Positions 48,566-60,844 of a DNA stretch of 64,000 bases are shown here, piece after piece. The stretch is from Topomyia yanbarensis (lineage: Eukaryota > Arthropoda > Insecta > Diptera > Culicidae), in contig NC_080671.1 of NCBI RefSeq assembly GCF_030247195.1, forward strand, positions 203,836,897-203,900,896. The letters are read 5' to 3'. The position numbers were made by a program, and so were the translations under genes. Under the pieces are notes generated by a model. That model had not been told where the DNA came from and ran no database searches. It saw only the letters and a list, made by a program, of their open reading frames with translations. Every line of letters begins with the position of its first letter. The first letter of the stretch is position 1.

Positions 48566-49439
48566 CGGTGGCGCCGGATGAATGAGGATGGCAAGCTACA
48601 GGAGGTTGTTTAGTCGGTAGGATTAACTACTTCAAACCAATCAGGCACTTCCGCTAACAAATTCCATTCCTTCTCGATAATAGACATTTACCCAACTTGT
48701 TGAGCTGAATCGATTGGTACACAATACTCGGCCTTCCAGGTCTCATAAAAAGTCGTCAAAGTTTACCCTTTCTTTTATAAGAAACGTAGAAAAATCAAAA
48801 CCCTCCCCATGAGCATTTTCTGCGCACGGGCCTGCATTCATGTAACCTCGGAACGCGTTTACGCGCATCGAATTGTATTCCCTCATTGCGAAAACTTTGA
48901 ACTGGGAGTACTTGTTCCAAACCAATCGGAGCATGCTTGTCGTTTTTCGCCATTCGTATCCGCTTCGACCGTTTAGCTGCACACTGCAACGATTTGATAC
49001 CCCTATTCTGGATACATTTCGTGCGATAGCCTGCCGTAACAAACGAATCACTCTCCTGACAGTTGAAATAACTTTCGGCCTTATTGATTCGCTGCACCTT
49101 TCGGAACTGGTGCCTGCCAATGTTGATCCGTGTACTGAACTGGTACATATAATTCGCCCTATTAACCCCAAGCTGTGGATTTTTTTTGGCAGGGTCCGAG
49201 TTTCGTCGCTTTAGCGTATCCGCTCCGGCAATGGCACCCCGTGAGTGCCGTCTGACCTAAACCGTTTCCACTTCCACTGGTAACCGCTCCGGAGAAGTCA
49301 TCACTGAGATTCGATTTGATGTGACGCTCTTTACTGGATGCGATTAGTCCGGAGGAGGTCGTCGTCTTCGTCGGTGCGCTCGATTGGCATCTTTACGCAG
49401 AAAATATATGTAGGGGGCGCTACATGCTTGGGGTGGATG

Positions 49440-50142
49440 TTTTGCGAATAAATTGTCAGATCAGCAGCAAATCTTTAAAAGTTTACGTAATTTTTTGCAT
49501 TTTTAAGAAAAGTGGCCCTATTGAAAGTGAAGTGGAAGAAAACTTATTTCCTTCATGATGGTAAGAGATTTATTATGCAAAACAGGGATAATATAGCATA
49601 TTTTTAAATTTTTCTTTCTGAACCGGTATAAAACCACTTCGTACAAAGTTGTGTATGTTCGAAATGAGAGCTAATTCTTGTCAAAAGTGAATTTATAATG
49701 CTTATACTTTGATTGGTTGTTTAAATATTCTTAACTCGGGCGGTTGTAAACCCAAAACTAGAAGCACAATATACACATTTTCGAAGATTTCTTATGTTTA
49801 ACTTGAGTGTACCTACTAAAAACTATTATCATTAACTTCCAAATTGTTTTTCTTCCCCTCTGAGTACATTATTTACTATAATTGATGCGTATTTACGGAA
49901 AAACATTAAAAAATTACATCAAATTACTTATCGTAGATATGAAAAACGCACAAACATCCACCTATCTTGTTTATGCTATTAATCTGTAGATGTCGCAGCA
50001 GGTAATTGAGCTTTGCAGCAAAATGCCAATAGCGTTAGGTCGAGCAAGAATGCTTGCGTATTTGGAATCTTCCGACTTTGTGCCGAGCAGGGTTACCACT
50101 TTACCTAGCGAAGAAAATGGGAATTCAGTAAAATTATATGCA
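49440..50142. other. Unassigned AT-rich region
   Basis: No gene, RNA or repeat supported. Confidence 0.4.
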
Positions 50143-50737
50143 AAAACCTGTTTTAATCCACCTAATGGTGTGATTGTGCCTTTCTCATTTATCCAATAGC
50201 AAGTTGTATTCAATATATTTGGGAAAATGTCTATTACATTCTTATTACACTTTGCACATATTTACAAGGGCACGGGTGCCACGAACCTGATGAGCAACAT
50301 GTTGACGATGACGTCCTTGGAACAAAAAATATAATATTTAAGTGGATAAATCAGCATGAATTAAATGTTGTCTTCGTATAACATATTTTGGAATGCAGTG
50401 AGAGGGGAAGGGGATTATACCTGTAAAGGAGGATGTGAGAGAGGCCTAGTTGGTGAAAATGGATTCAGTCGTCACCGAATCCGATGTGACTTTAATTCTG
50501 GAATTAAATGTCCGGTACCTTAGTTCAGTTTAAATTCCTATGTAACCGTAGTAACTCCGGAATCAAAAGTCAGATCTAAATGAAATTCAATAGCAGTCAA
50601 TGGGTGTATTGTATTTATCATTTGAAATCAAGTTTTTAAAAATGAGTTCAGAATTTGCTGAGAAATAGGTGCGATATTATCATACGAACTTTGATAGTTA
50701 CCCGAGAGTATGAAGAACCGTCATAGGTGGCCAATAT

Positions 50738-50915
50738 TTTTTTTGTTCTTATTATAAATGGTTTTAACCCCTGGGGGTCATTCGCCTTTTTGTCGGGTTG
50801 GAGAAATCTCTTTAGAGAAATTTCTAACCCTATGTGCGATGTTGGGAATTGCACCCAGGTGAGCTGCGTACAAGCCAATCAATTTACCAACTACGCTATC
50901 TCCACCCCCCTAAGT
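50738..50915 (-). repeat. tRNA-derived SINE with 12-bp target duplication
   Basis: On the minus strand it starts GGGGGGTGGAGATAGCGTAG, with a perfect pol III box A (TAGCGTAGTTGG) and a box B-like GGTGCAATTCCC at the spacing of a tRNA. A body follows with a small inverted pair (gttagaaatttc/gatttctccaac) and then an A-rich tail. It is flanked by GGTGGCCAATAT at 50726-50737 and 50916-50927. It closely resembles a SINE I know from culicine mosquitoes. Not a functional tRNA gene: anticodon arm and box B are not canonical. Confidence 0.88.
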
Positions 50916-51013
50916 GGTGGCCAATATGGCCAATACTACTTTAATTGGTCTTTATTGTTTATTTGTTGTACCGTCACCAACAGACCCCTTGGCCCCAATG
51001 GTGGTTACTTAAA

Positions 51014-53325
51014 CTAATTACATTTCAGAATACGAATTATTTTAGTTTTTATCGAATTCCTTGTCAGGTTGAAGTCAAACGCCGTCGCCACACTGTTAAA
51101 CACACGCTGGAGTCCGGTAACAGCGCCCTGGCGCCCATAGTTAGTTCTCCTGAATGGGACTCGCAGAAGAGAGTTATTGCGCAGAGCTCGAACGCGAGCT
51201 TGAAGATCGAGGCGTCCGAGGATTGTAGGGCAATCCACCCTGGCAGACAGTAAGTCCGAGACGAACAGGGCTCGAGAGCAGTCCCTCCGGATGCTTAGAG
51301 TATCGAGCTGTATTAACTGACAACGGTTTTCGTAGCTCGGCAGCTGAAATCTGTTTTGCCAAGGAAGATGTCGGAGTGCAAAGCGTATGAACCGGCGTTG
51401 GACGGCCTCGATTCTGTCGACACCGTTCTGGTAGTAAGGGTTCCAAACAGCAGAACAATATTCCAGTGTTGAGCGAACCAGCGCACAATAGAGAGATTTT
51501 AAACAGTATACGTCCTTAAAGTTTTTCGCTATTCGGAAGATGAACCCAAGCTGTCTTGAAGCCTTATCCACAATGGATGATGTATGTGGTTTGAACGTTA
51601 GTGCCGAATCCATGATGACTCCGAGATCCTTGACGTTAGAGTGTCTTGGAATACTCGAGTCGAAGAGATGGTAGTTAAACTGAATCGGATGGCGTTTCCG
51701 CGTGAACGTAACGATTGAGCATTTGCTCGGGTTTAAAACCATTCTGTTTAGATCACACCACGTACTAAAGCTGTCCAATTCCCTCTGAAGAAGCTCGGCA
51801 TCGGTTTTATCCCGTATTTGTTGAAAAATTTTCATGTCGTCGGCAAAAGAAAGGCGGGGTCCTTGTAATTTGATGTTGACGTCATTGAAGTAGAGGAGGA
51901 ATATCACTGGACCGAGATGGCTTCCTTGTGGGATGCCGGATGTAGCGAAGAATGGTGTAGATAGACAGTCCTTAATGCTGATTTGAAGTTGCCTTCCATC
52001 GAGGTAGGAACGAAACCAGCGCAGAAGTTGTCCATGAATACCGAGTTTGTCCAGCTTCGCTATTGCGATATCATGATTGATTTTGTCGAAGGCCGCAGAT
52101 AGATCCATGTAAATAGCATCGGTTTGCAATCCGTCAGCGAATCCATCCATTGCATATGTTGTGAACGAGAGCAGGTTAGTCGTTGTCGATCGTTTAGGCA
52201 TAAATCCGTGTTGATCGTCTGCAATGTAGTGTTTGCAGTGAAAGAAAAGAGGGTCTAAGACAACCAGCTCGAATAGTTTTGATACTGCACTTAAACACGA
52301 GATTCCTCGATAATTGTCAATGTTCGATTTGTTTCCTTTTTTGTGAACTGGAAACATGTGCGCTGCTTTCCAGCAGGAAGGGAATGTTCCAGTATTGAGT
52401 GATAGCACAAAGACTCGCCGAAGTGGTTCAAGAAGCCCGCTGATGCACTTTTTGACAAAAATCGAAGGAACGCCATCTGGACCCGGGGAACTAGATGCTT
52501 TCAGCTTGGAATTTGCTGCAAGAATGGCAGCATTATCGACACAAATACGGTTGATGGTTCGTCCTAGAGAAGGAGTTAGATTTGAAGCGGCAGCGACTTG
52601 TTGTGGGGAAAGGTTCTCGTCGGAAAAAACGCTTGAAAATTTGTCGGAAAACAATTGGCAAATTTCCTTAGTGTCGGTGCCTAAAACTCCATTTAATGAC
52701 ATACAAGATGGTAACCCGGATTCTTTTCGCTGCTCGTTCACATATTTCCAAAACGACTTGGGCTTGGATTTCAGTTGAAGTTCGACGTTTCGCTGATATC
52801 TAAAAAAGGCACGTCTGCTTTGCTGTTTGTATTCGTGGTTGAGTTGAAAGTAGTGGTTTCGTAATGCAAGTGTCTTATGCTTCGAGAACTTTTTAAATGC
52901 GGCTCGTTTGGCAGTTTTTAATCGTCTAAGCACTGTTGATTGCCAGGGAGGGTGTTGATTTGTGCTGACTGTTCGTTTTGGCACATGACGGTCGATTAGG
53001 TAGTTAAGAATATTAGAAAACGTCATCGCTGCTTCGTTCGCGTCATCATTGTTAAGATTTTCGTCCCAGTTTATATCCAACAGCGTGCTAACGATGCTGT
53101 CGTAGTCAGCGTTTTTAAAATCGTAGACGATAGAGCTTGAGACGTCTTCAAAACTCACTCCTAGGTTACCAGCGAGTACAAGATGTAGTGGGGGATGATG
53201 GCGCACATGCTGAACTAAAGGTGTCGGAGCGGCGCAGCAGTACGGAGCGTAGTCCCGGGCACTTACAAAGCAGAGGTCCAATGTACGTCCGTTCTCGTTG
53301 ATGATATTATTAATTTGCCGAAGAA
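51014..53325 (-). CDS. CR1 ORF2 reverse transcriptase part
   Basis: An uninterrupted 755-codon frame is counted from the TTG at 53281, but the frame is open from about 53325 (LLLRQINNIINENGRT) and has no start of its own: it is the C-terminal part of ORF2. Counting from 53281: SPGPDG at residues 265-270, RGISCLSAVSKLFE in the finger region, HGF at 358-360, motif A YMDLSAAFD at 391-399 with the catalytic Asp at 393, motif B GIPQGSHLGP at 449-458, motif C FADD at 479-482. FADD replaces the usual YADD, which is common in this group. The C-terminal part keeps the CR1/jockey-type block LEYCSAVWNPYYQNGVDRIE. Stop TAG at 51014-51016. It would reverse-transcribe the element RNA at the nicked target, but the upstream endonuclease is broken. 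Confidence 0.92.
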
Positions 53326-53868
53326 GTAATCACGAATTCGGTCAGGTGGAAAATACACGACACACAGGAAGAGATTGCGATCGGCAAGTTTCACTGATAT
53401 CCACACTTGCTCGGAGCTCTCCCACCGCTCATCGTTGATCACTCGGGCTTTTATACCATGGCGAACGGCGATGAGTACACCACCACCTGATGTCTTGCGG
53501 CTGTTGAGGGCATTGCGATCACAGCGGAAGACATCAAATGTTGAACCAAACACCTGCTGAGACAGAGTACGGTTGTTGAGCCACGTCTCGGTTAAGGCGA
53601 TGACGTCATAACAGCAGCCCGTGGTCGCGAGCAAATAGCTGTCCGTTGATGAATTTAAGCCACCAACATTCTGGTAGTAAATCTCGATGTTATTGGATGA
53701 CGGATCAGGTTCTGCAGAGGGCGAATCAACTGCATCGCGCTCCAGAATGCAGCGATCATCATCGGCGACAGAAATAGTTGACATCTCGTCACAAGATGTT
53801 AGAGCAAAAGGCAAATTACTGGAAGCGAAGAATACATCAGCGCTTGAAGTGTTCGGATCAGATGTATA
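53300..53868 (-). pseudogene. CR1 ORF2 endonuclease part, C-terminal half deleted
   Basis: The frame is open from just after TAG 53869-53871, with the first ATG at 53781. It contains IEIYYQNVGGLNSS (first APE motif), VIALTETWLNN (catalytic Glu) and GGGVLIAVRHGIKARV, and ends VVYFPPDRIRDYF. The next part expected in APE endonucleases (GDFN, then the SDH region before the linker) is missing. The reading jumps at 53316-53325 directly into the frame LLLRQINNIINENGRTLDLC. I estimate a deletion of several tens of codons plus a frameshift. The enzyme cannot be active. Confidence 0.85.
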
Positions 53869-53871
53869 CTA

Positions 53872-54700
53872 GCCATTTGTGGCGGGTTGGAAGACCCTTT
53901 CACCCATCCCACACACAGGACCGGGACGACTGATGATCGCTGGCTGCAATTGCTCGACTGTGGCGGGGGGCTCGAGGGCTTCCATAGTGCCAACTGCGGT
54001 GCGTCCCAGTATGCGTTGAACCCCGATGGAGCGATGCGGAGAGCAGGAACGGGACGGTAGTAGCTTACGGCGAGTGTTGGACGATGAACTAGAAGCGTGA
54101 ATCGGTTTAACCGTTGTATCGTTACAATTTGTATAATACTTGCCGAGAAAGGCGGCTTGGAAGACCCCTTCTCCACCCACACATACAGGACCGGGACGAC
54201 TGCTGAACGCTGGCTGCAAGGGCTCGACTGTAGCGGGGGGATCGAGGGCTTCCATTGTACCAACTGCATTGCGTCCCAGTATGCGATCAGCGTCGACACT
54301 CCTTCACAATGGCGGTGTAGCTTGGTATAGTGGCATTGCCAATCGTTGCGGAGTCCTCTGTAGGGTTGATGGGCCGGGTTGACTTAGCGGAATACATGCG
54401 GCTTCCGAAGGCGTAGGAAAATCAGTCGGTGGGCACCAAATGGTCTGGGTACGGCTATCCTCAAATTCCCTGAACAATATGCCTTGCGGCCATGTGTCAG
54501 GGTTAAGAGCTGCTTCACGGTACTTTGGGTGAACTCCAACTTTGAAAGATATGAAGTTCAGAGTACTGACGTCTATGCCTTTTTTAACAAGCGGAATGAC
54601 CTTTATTTCCTCGTTGCAGTTTAGCCCTTCTTTGGACATTTTTTCGACTGTCTCCTTGCTAACGCTGGGATGAAAGCGGGAAAGATACATCCAGAGCAAC
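53872..54700 (-). pseudogene. CR1 ORF1 C-terminal region with internal duplication
   Basis: The frame 54699-54304 holds LLWMYLSRFHPSVSKETVEK, VIPLVKKGIDVSTLNFISFK and PQGILFREFE, which is the conserved C-terminal domain of CR1-type ORF1s. After a TGA at 54304-54306 the same frame stays open to TAG 53869-53871 and contains two similar segments (GTMEALDPPATVEPLQPAF and GTMEALEPPATVEQLQPAI), encoded by a 135-bp direct repeat with 270-bp spacing (54151-54285 and 53881-54015). ORF2 follows in the same frame. Confidence 0.8.
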
Positions 54701-54883
54701 GGAGTGGGAGGAGGAACCGTGAGAATGTTGCTATTATCGACTAGCTTTCGACCGCCGACAAGAATACTGCTCGGATCAGGACCATCCTCGCGACGACGTT
54801 TCTGAGGTGGTCGAGATGTACCGGAATTTGGCCGGACTGGAGTGGCTGTTGAAACCTTTCTGGCGAGGTGCGAAATTTGCTGG

Positions 54884-55183
54884 TTATTTTTTTGATAACT
54901 CTGCCTTTAGTTCAGCACAGACGTCATCCGTTTTCCCAGCGATAGCAGCGATAACACATCCAAGCGAGGAAACGGTGTCGCGAAAGCGAGCAAACTTCAT
55001 CAACTTGACACATTCATTGCACATCCAAAATAAATTTGGATTTTCGGCAAGTTTTTTCAAGAACGGCTTGTTGAGTTGTTTACCGCACTGCATATGCACC
55101 ACATTTTTGCAAAATCCCATGCACTCGATAAAGTCATCGTCCGGTTTGACGGTTTTCGCGCAGTGATCGCATGCACTTGTCAT
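54884..55183 (-). CDS. CR1 ORF1 N-terminal PHD-finger segment
   Basis: ATG at 55181-55183. The 99-residue product starts MTSACDHCAKTVKPDDDFIE and has a C-X2-C...C...H-X2-C...C-X2-C spacing: CDHC, C (ECMGFC), HMQC, then WMCNEC, a PHD/RING-like zinc finger typical of CR1 ORF1. It ends at a TAA (54884-54886) just after an A7 run; shifting by one base in that run would link it to the 54699-54304 frame. The ORF1 is thus interrupted by a frameshift at about 54887-54893. Confidence 0.82.
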   Translation of the reverse strand: MTSACDHCAKTVKPDDDFIECMGFCKNVVHMQCGKQLNKPFLKKLAENPNLFWMCNECVKLMKFARFRDTVSSLGCVIAAIAGKTDDVCAELKAELSKK

Positions 55184-56228
55184 AATGCCGATTTTCTACC
55201 CGCCCTAGATCCGACTTTTCGTTTTCGTCTCACTGTGCGCCAAGTTATGGTGGGAAATACTTTCCTCTACTCGCGTGCAGATGGCGAAATGAGCGCGTGA
55301 ATTTTTTGTGGGTAATTACACACAGGTCCGGTGATGTAAACAATCTCGATTTTCACTGGACTTTTTCACGACACAAAACAAACTTTGTAGAAAACACTTT
55401 AAAACTTCACAATACCAAGGGCGCAAACAAAATTTACGATCGACTGATACGATAAACGACGATTAAACGGCACAAATCACGTCAAATATTAAAAAAATAA
55501 CTGGAGCGATCAACACAAACAACTAATCGGTGAAAATACACTGAACCAGTCTTTAGGGATCTAGGCCCACTAATCCAAGTAATGTTAAATCTGTTTCATT
55601 ATGTATTGCATCATTTGGACATCATCATGTTGCAAGTTTATATAGGAATTCGCTATGTGGCTGCAGTCTTCAGCCCATAATTCCGGAACCGGAAGTAGGA
55701 TCAACAAAAATACAATAGCAGCTTGTGGGAGCGTTAGAACCGTTCATTTAAAACTAAGTTTGTGCAAATCAGTTCAGCCATCTCTGAGAAAATTGAGCGG
55801 CTTTATTTGACACACACCTGCACCCACAGATATTTTGCGGTTCGACGTTTTGAATCGAATAGTATGTGACACTTGGCCCTCTGGGACTCAAATGGCAGGT
55901 CGATTTTTGAAGCGATTTTCTAATATGTATATAAGAAAGCCAAAAATCATTTATATTTTCAAGCCAAACTAATTTCATATCGGTATTGCAGAGTAGATTT
56001 GTTTCGTAATGACGTATTTGATAGGTCGATTGATTTGAGATATCAACTAACGAAAGTACTGTTCGTGAAATTTTTGTTCTGGTTGTAGCTTCGCCAAACG
56101 CTTGCCTGCTCATCATTTTTATTTAGCTGTGTAAATATTTTTTTCAAGAACATGGTAAGCATGTTCGCAATATTACTTCTAACATTGATAGTATTAATTC
56201 AGCAAAAATTATTAGATGACAATTAACT

Positions 56229-58069
<1,841 letters not shown>

Positions 58070-58975
58070 AACACCCAACCGCATATTATACCCACCATTT
58101 GAGATTTGGTTTATGAAAATCGGTTCGGTTATCAGCGACTAATCGATGTGACTAATTCTGGAATACGTCCAGAACCTGAAAATTTCGGAATTGTTGATAG
58201 TGGACATTATTTATATTCAAAGAATCTTTGATTGGCCATCAGTGATCTAGTCTTGTAAATAGAAATGATGTTATCTAGACTTGCAAATAGAAATGGATTT
58301 TTTACCTTTGAAGTATTACGATTGTATCGGTTTATATGGGAAATTCCTATGTAGTCGCAATAAACAACCTGTAACTCCGGAACCAAATGTCAAATACGAA
58401 TGAAATTCAATAACAGTCCATGGGAGTATCGTATCTTTCATTCGAAACCAAGTTTTTAAAAATCGGTCAAGAATTACCTGAGAAAAAGGTGTGAGATTAA
58501 CCTACGAACTTGAAAAGTACCTGGTGGCATCAAGAACCGTCATAGGTAGCCAATGTGGTCAAAGCTGCTTAGAATGATCATTAGTGATCAAGACCCGCGA
58601 ATCCGAGTTATTTTGCACCCTTTTTGATATGTATTACACCATTTGGACATCATGGTGTTACCATTTTATATGGGAATTTGCTGGGTGACCGCACTCTTCA
58701 ACCTGTAACTCCGGAAGTCTGATCGACAAATTCAATAGAAGCTTATGGGAGCGTTTTACCTTTCATTTGAAATCAAGTTTGAGCGATTCGGTTCAGCCAT
58801 CTCTGAGAAAAGTGAGTGAGTTTTGAAAACACATACACACACATACAGACATGTGGCAATTTCGACGAACTGAGTCGAATGGTATATGAGACTCGGCCCT
58901 CCGGGCCTCGGTTAAATAGTCGGTTTTCAGAGTGATTGCACATCCTTTCTTTATGAGAAAAGCAAAAAAAGTTCT
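58070..58975 (+). repeat. Family-B dispersed repeat, left-truncated
   Basis: Contains ggaagtctgatcgac, ccatctctgagaaaagtgag, (CA)n at 58829-58849, TTTCGACGAACTGAGTCGAA, GACTCGGCCCTCCGGGCCTC, gagtgattgcacatccttt, tttatgagaaaagcaaaa. It serves as the uninterrupted reference for the nested copy at 50143-55960. Confidence 0.78.
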
Positions 58976-59920
58976 TCGACAGATAAGCTAACAAAAATAG
59001 AACTCACCCTTCACGTTGTAGTGTTGAAGTAGTTTCAGACGAAATCATCCGGACAGTTGCTTTATTCCCGCTGCGACAGCGATTGATTGCTCTGCGATTC
59101 TGCACTGCTGAGTACCAGTTGGCCTTCATCAACCGAAGGAGTAACAGTCTTTTTACGGGAGTTGAGAAGTTTTATAAACAGTTGATCGCGGCCCCGCGGT
59201 ATATCCGTGTGCGGTGGTCAGAGTCGAAAAATGTTTTTTTCGTTTACCAAAATCCGACGAAAATGACGAGCGAGCGATGCTACTTTCTAAACCACTAGAA
59301 CATTACGAAACCGAAAATGAGACAACGGCCTACGATAAAGCATGCGGGTAAATTCAATTTCATTATTTCCTTCACACATTCGTTTTCGCTTCGAAATTGA
59401 GAACGACATTAGTCTCTTCGATATTGCACATAGCGCTGGCCAAACGAAAAGAAACTAGTAACGATATTTATTTGTCGTTGTTCGATTTGGGAGTATAACA
59501 AGCTAGCGATGATATTGGACGACTGAAGGGGCAGTGGTGTGCGTATTTCCTGTGTTTGCGGCGTTCTAGTTGCATTTTATGATGCACATTGCTATAATTT
59601 CATTTAATGAAAATTAAAATAAAAATCAAAATTACTGATTTGAAATTAAAACGAGATTGAATTTTCGTATTGTCAAAGGAAAACGAAAGTCACTACTGCT
59701 GCTACTCGCATCCATAGAATCGAAAGAAGAAGGAGCGTTGCCTTTATTGTTTCGCTTTGTGTGAATTTAGTAACGAAGGAGGCAGCGAAAAGACGAAGGT
59801 GAATTCAGTGAATTTCATCGTTCATTGAATGGGTATGAGAATTTTCGGCCCTGGCGGTGGTATTCAGTGATAGTGAAGTATAATGGGTGCATCGTGGCAC
59901 CTCAGATCCGATAATTCGAG
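58976..59920 (+). other. Probable 5' region of the L1-like element
   Basis: It lies directly upstream of ORF1, is GC-richer than the flanks (59040-59230, 59700-59920) and has no long ORF. I cannot place the element's 5' end or a promoter. Confidence 0.35.
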
Positions 59921-60802
59921 ATGAACAATCGCAAGAATCGCGAAAACACATTCCGCTTGGAATTTGGGAGTATTCCTAAGAAACCAACCTTGGAAGAGGT
60001 ACATACATTCATTGCCCGTCAGCTCGGGTTAACACGAGCCCAAGTCGTGAAAATACAATTAAGCCACAGCGATGATTGTGCTTTCGTAAAGGTCACAGAT
60101 CTCGCCATTGCTCAACAGATCGTGGAAACACACGACAACAGACATAATTGTGAAGTTAAGGGTGTAAAACACAAAATCCGTTTACGTATGGCAGACGGAG
60201 CTGTAGAGATTCGTATACACGATCTTTCCGAGAACATTTCCGACGAGCAGATAAACAGACACATGTCCGCTTACGGCGAGGTACTTTCTGTACAGGAACT
60301 GAAATGGAGTGACAAACACCATTTTGCTGGTCTCTCATCGGGCATCAAGCTTGTCAAGATGATTCTCAAACAACCGATCAAATCGTATGTAGAAATCGAG
60401 GGTGAGAGTTCGTATGTAACGTATCCAAAACAACGACAGACATGTAAGCATTGCGGAGAGTACATGCACACAGGTATATCGTGTGTGCAAAACAAAAAGC
60501 ACTTGGCCCAGAAGGTCCGTGTCAACGATAGGCTAAAGAAAACGTCATGCGCCGAAACTTTGATGAGAGGCACCACTACATCTAATCCAACTGCGGGACC
60601 ATCCAATGATCGAACCCATACAGCTTCTGCAACCGAACAATCGCTCCCGTCAGAAAGGGCTGCTACGATGACTAACACTGCTTCGATCCACTGCGAAGGA
60701 GTTCCCTCCACCTCGACTGAAGATGTTGCAGTAAACAGCTCTCCTGAGTTGACACACGATCGTCTCGCCAATACCTCCGATGGCGAGGACATCAACAGTT
60801 AG
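59921..60802 (+). CDS. L1-like ORF1, RNA-binding with zinc knuckle
   Basis: 293 residues from an ATG at 59921. Residues 95-135 (VEIRIHDLSENISDEQINRH onward) look like an RRM-type fold. Residues 175-188 (CKHCGEYMHTGISC) are an exact CX2CX4HX4C zinc knuckle, followed by a basic linker and a Ser/Thr-rich tail. This is the gag-like protein that coats non-LTR element RNA. It ends at TAG 60800-60802. The true C-terminus may be in the next frame (60845-61042), so the stop could be a lesion. Confidence 0.82.
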   Translation: MNNRKNRENTFRLEFGSIPKKPTLEEVHTFIARQLGLTRAQVVKIQLSHSDDCAFVKVTDLAIAQQIVETHDNRHNCEVKGVKHKIRLRMADGAVEIRIHDLSENISDEQINRHMSAYGEVLSVQELKWSDKHHFAGLSSGIKLVKMILKQPIKSYVEIEGESSYVTYPKQRQTCKHCGEYMHTGISCVQNKKHLAQKVRVNDRLKKTSCAETLMRGTTTSNPTAGPSNDRTHTASATEQSLPSERAATMTNTASIHCEGVPSTSTEDVAVNSSPELTHDRLANTSDGEDINS

Positions 60803-60844
60803 ATGAATCAACAGAGTCGACAGTTGCTTATAAGATAGCTGAAA

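Larger units (their letters stand above)
45684..48834. mobile_element. 3151-bp non-autonomous hAT, CAGGCCCGTGCGCA termini
   Basis: Perfect 14-bp inverted ends CAGGCCCGTGCGCA; direct 8-bp duplications CATTCATG at 45676-45683 and 48835-48842. Ends of this type are a known animal hAT class. Next to each TIR lies a GGGGAGGGTTTT/AAAACCCTCCCC block. Inside: a direct repeat (gcgaaggtgg...catctctggatcg at 45857-45911 and 46206-46258), a probable nested element at 46425-48565, and a family-A fragment at 48695-48793. No transposase. Confidence 0.92.
45618..49256 (-). pseudogene. Unrecognised coding-like segment interrupted by a hAT
   Basis: Removing the hAT at 45684-48834 and one CATTCATG restores a continuous 159-codon minus-strand frame from 49256 to a TAA at 45618-45620. 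It contains DTLKRRNSDPAKKNPQLGV, NYMYQFSTRINIGRHQF and IDELTRNRETEDDTEKGQ. A frame shifted at the C4 run 49237-49240 extends it upstream through SSKERHIKSNLSDDFSG. A second overlapping frame, containing WNKYSQFKVFAMREYN, also stays open across the excised insertion and ends in a basic KPKTIRKKDNKRKHDE tail, so the true frame is not settled. Composition is GC-richer than the surroundings up to about 49440. No family recognised; it may be a host exon or retroelement gag remnant. Confidence 0.45.
50955..55548 (-). mobile_element. CR1-type non-LTR retrotransposon, ~4.6 kb
   Basis: The order on the minus strand is a ~365-bp 5' leader (55548-55184), a PHD-finger ORF1, an endonuclease and a reverse transcriptase, then a ~60-bp 3' end finishing in an A-rich acaacaaataaacaa. 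GTCTTTA at 50948-50954 and 55549-55555 may be a 7-bp target duplication. A PHD-like ORF1 with an APE endonuclease/RT ORF2 is the CR1 layout. The copy is nearly full length but has lost function in ORF1 and the endonuclease. Confidence 0.88.
50143..55960 (+). repeat. Family-B repeat carrying a nested SINE and a CR1 element
   Basis: Family-B sequence is present as 50143-50726 (cctgttttaatccacctaat ... ccgtcatagg), 50916-50954 and 55549-55960 (ending cccataattccggaaccgga, cagccatctctgagaaaat, cttggccctctgggac, aagaaagccaaaa). The first gap is filled by a SINE and the second by a CR1 element. Without them the copy is about 1 kb. The copy at 58070-58975 shows the uninterrupted order. Confidence 0.8.

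Noticed and set aside
48743..49171. 142-codon minus frame as a single gene.
   Set aside because: As given it runs into the hAT and continues in transposon sequence. Only the part outside 48834 can be original, and it is reported with the interrupted segment.
50840..50910. A functional tRNA gene on the minus strand.
   Set aside because: Box A is perfect, but box B is degenerate, the stem pairs are poor, and a SINE body, A-rich tail and 12-bp target duplication follow.
52356..52778. 140-codon plus-strand frame, and others such as 53375-53560 and 54807-55166.
   Set aside because: Antisense shadows of the CR1 ORFs; no independent motif.
60271..60795. 174-codon minus-strand frame.
   Set aside because: Antisense shadow of the L1-like ORF1.
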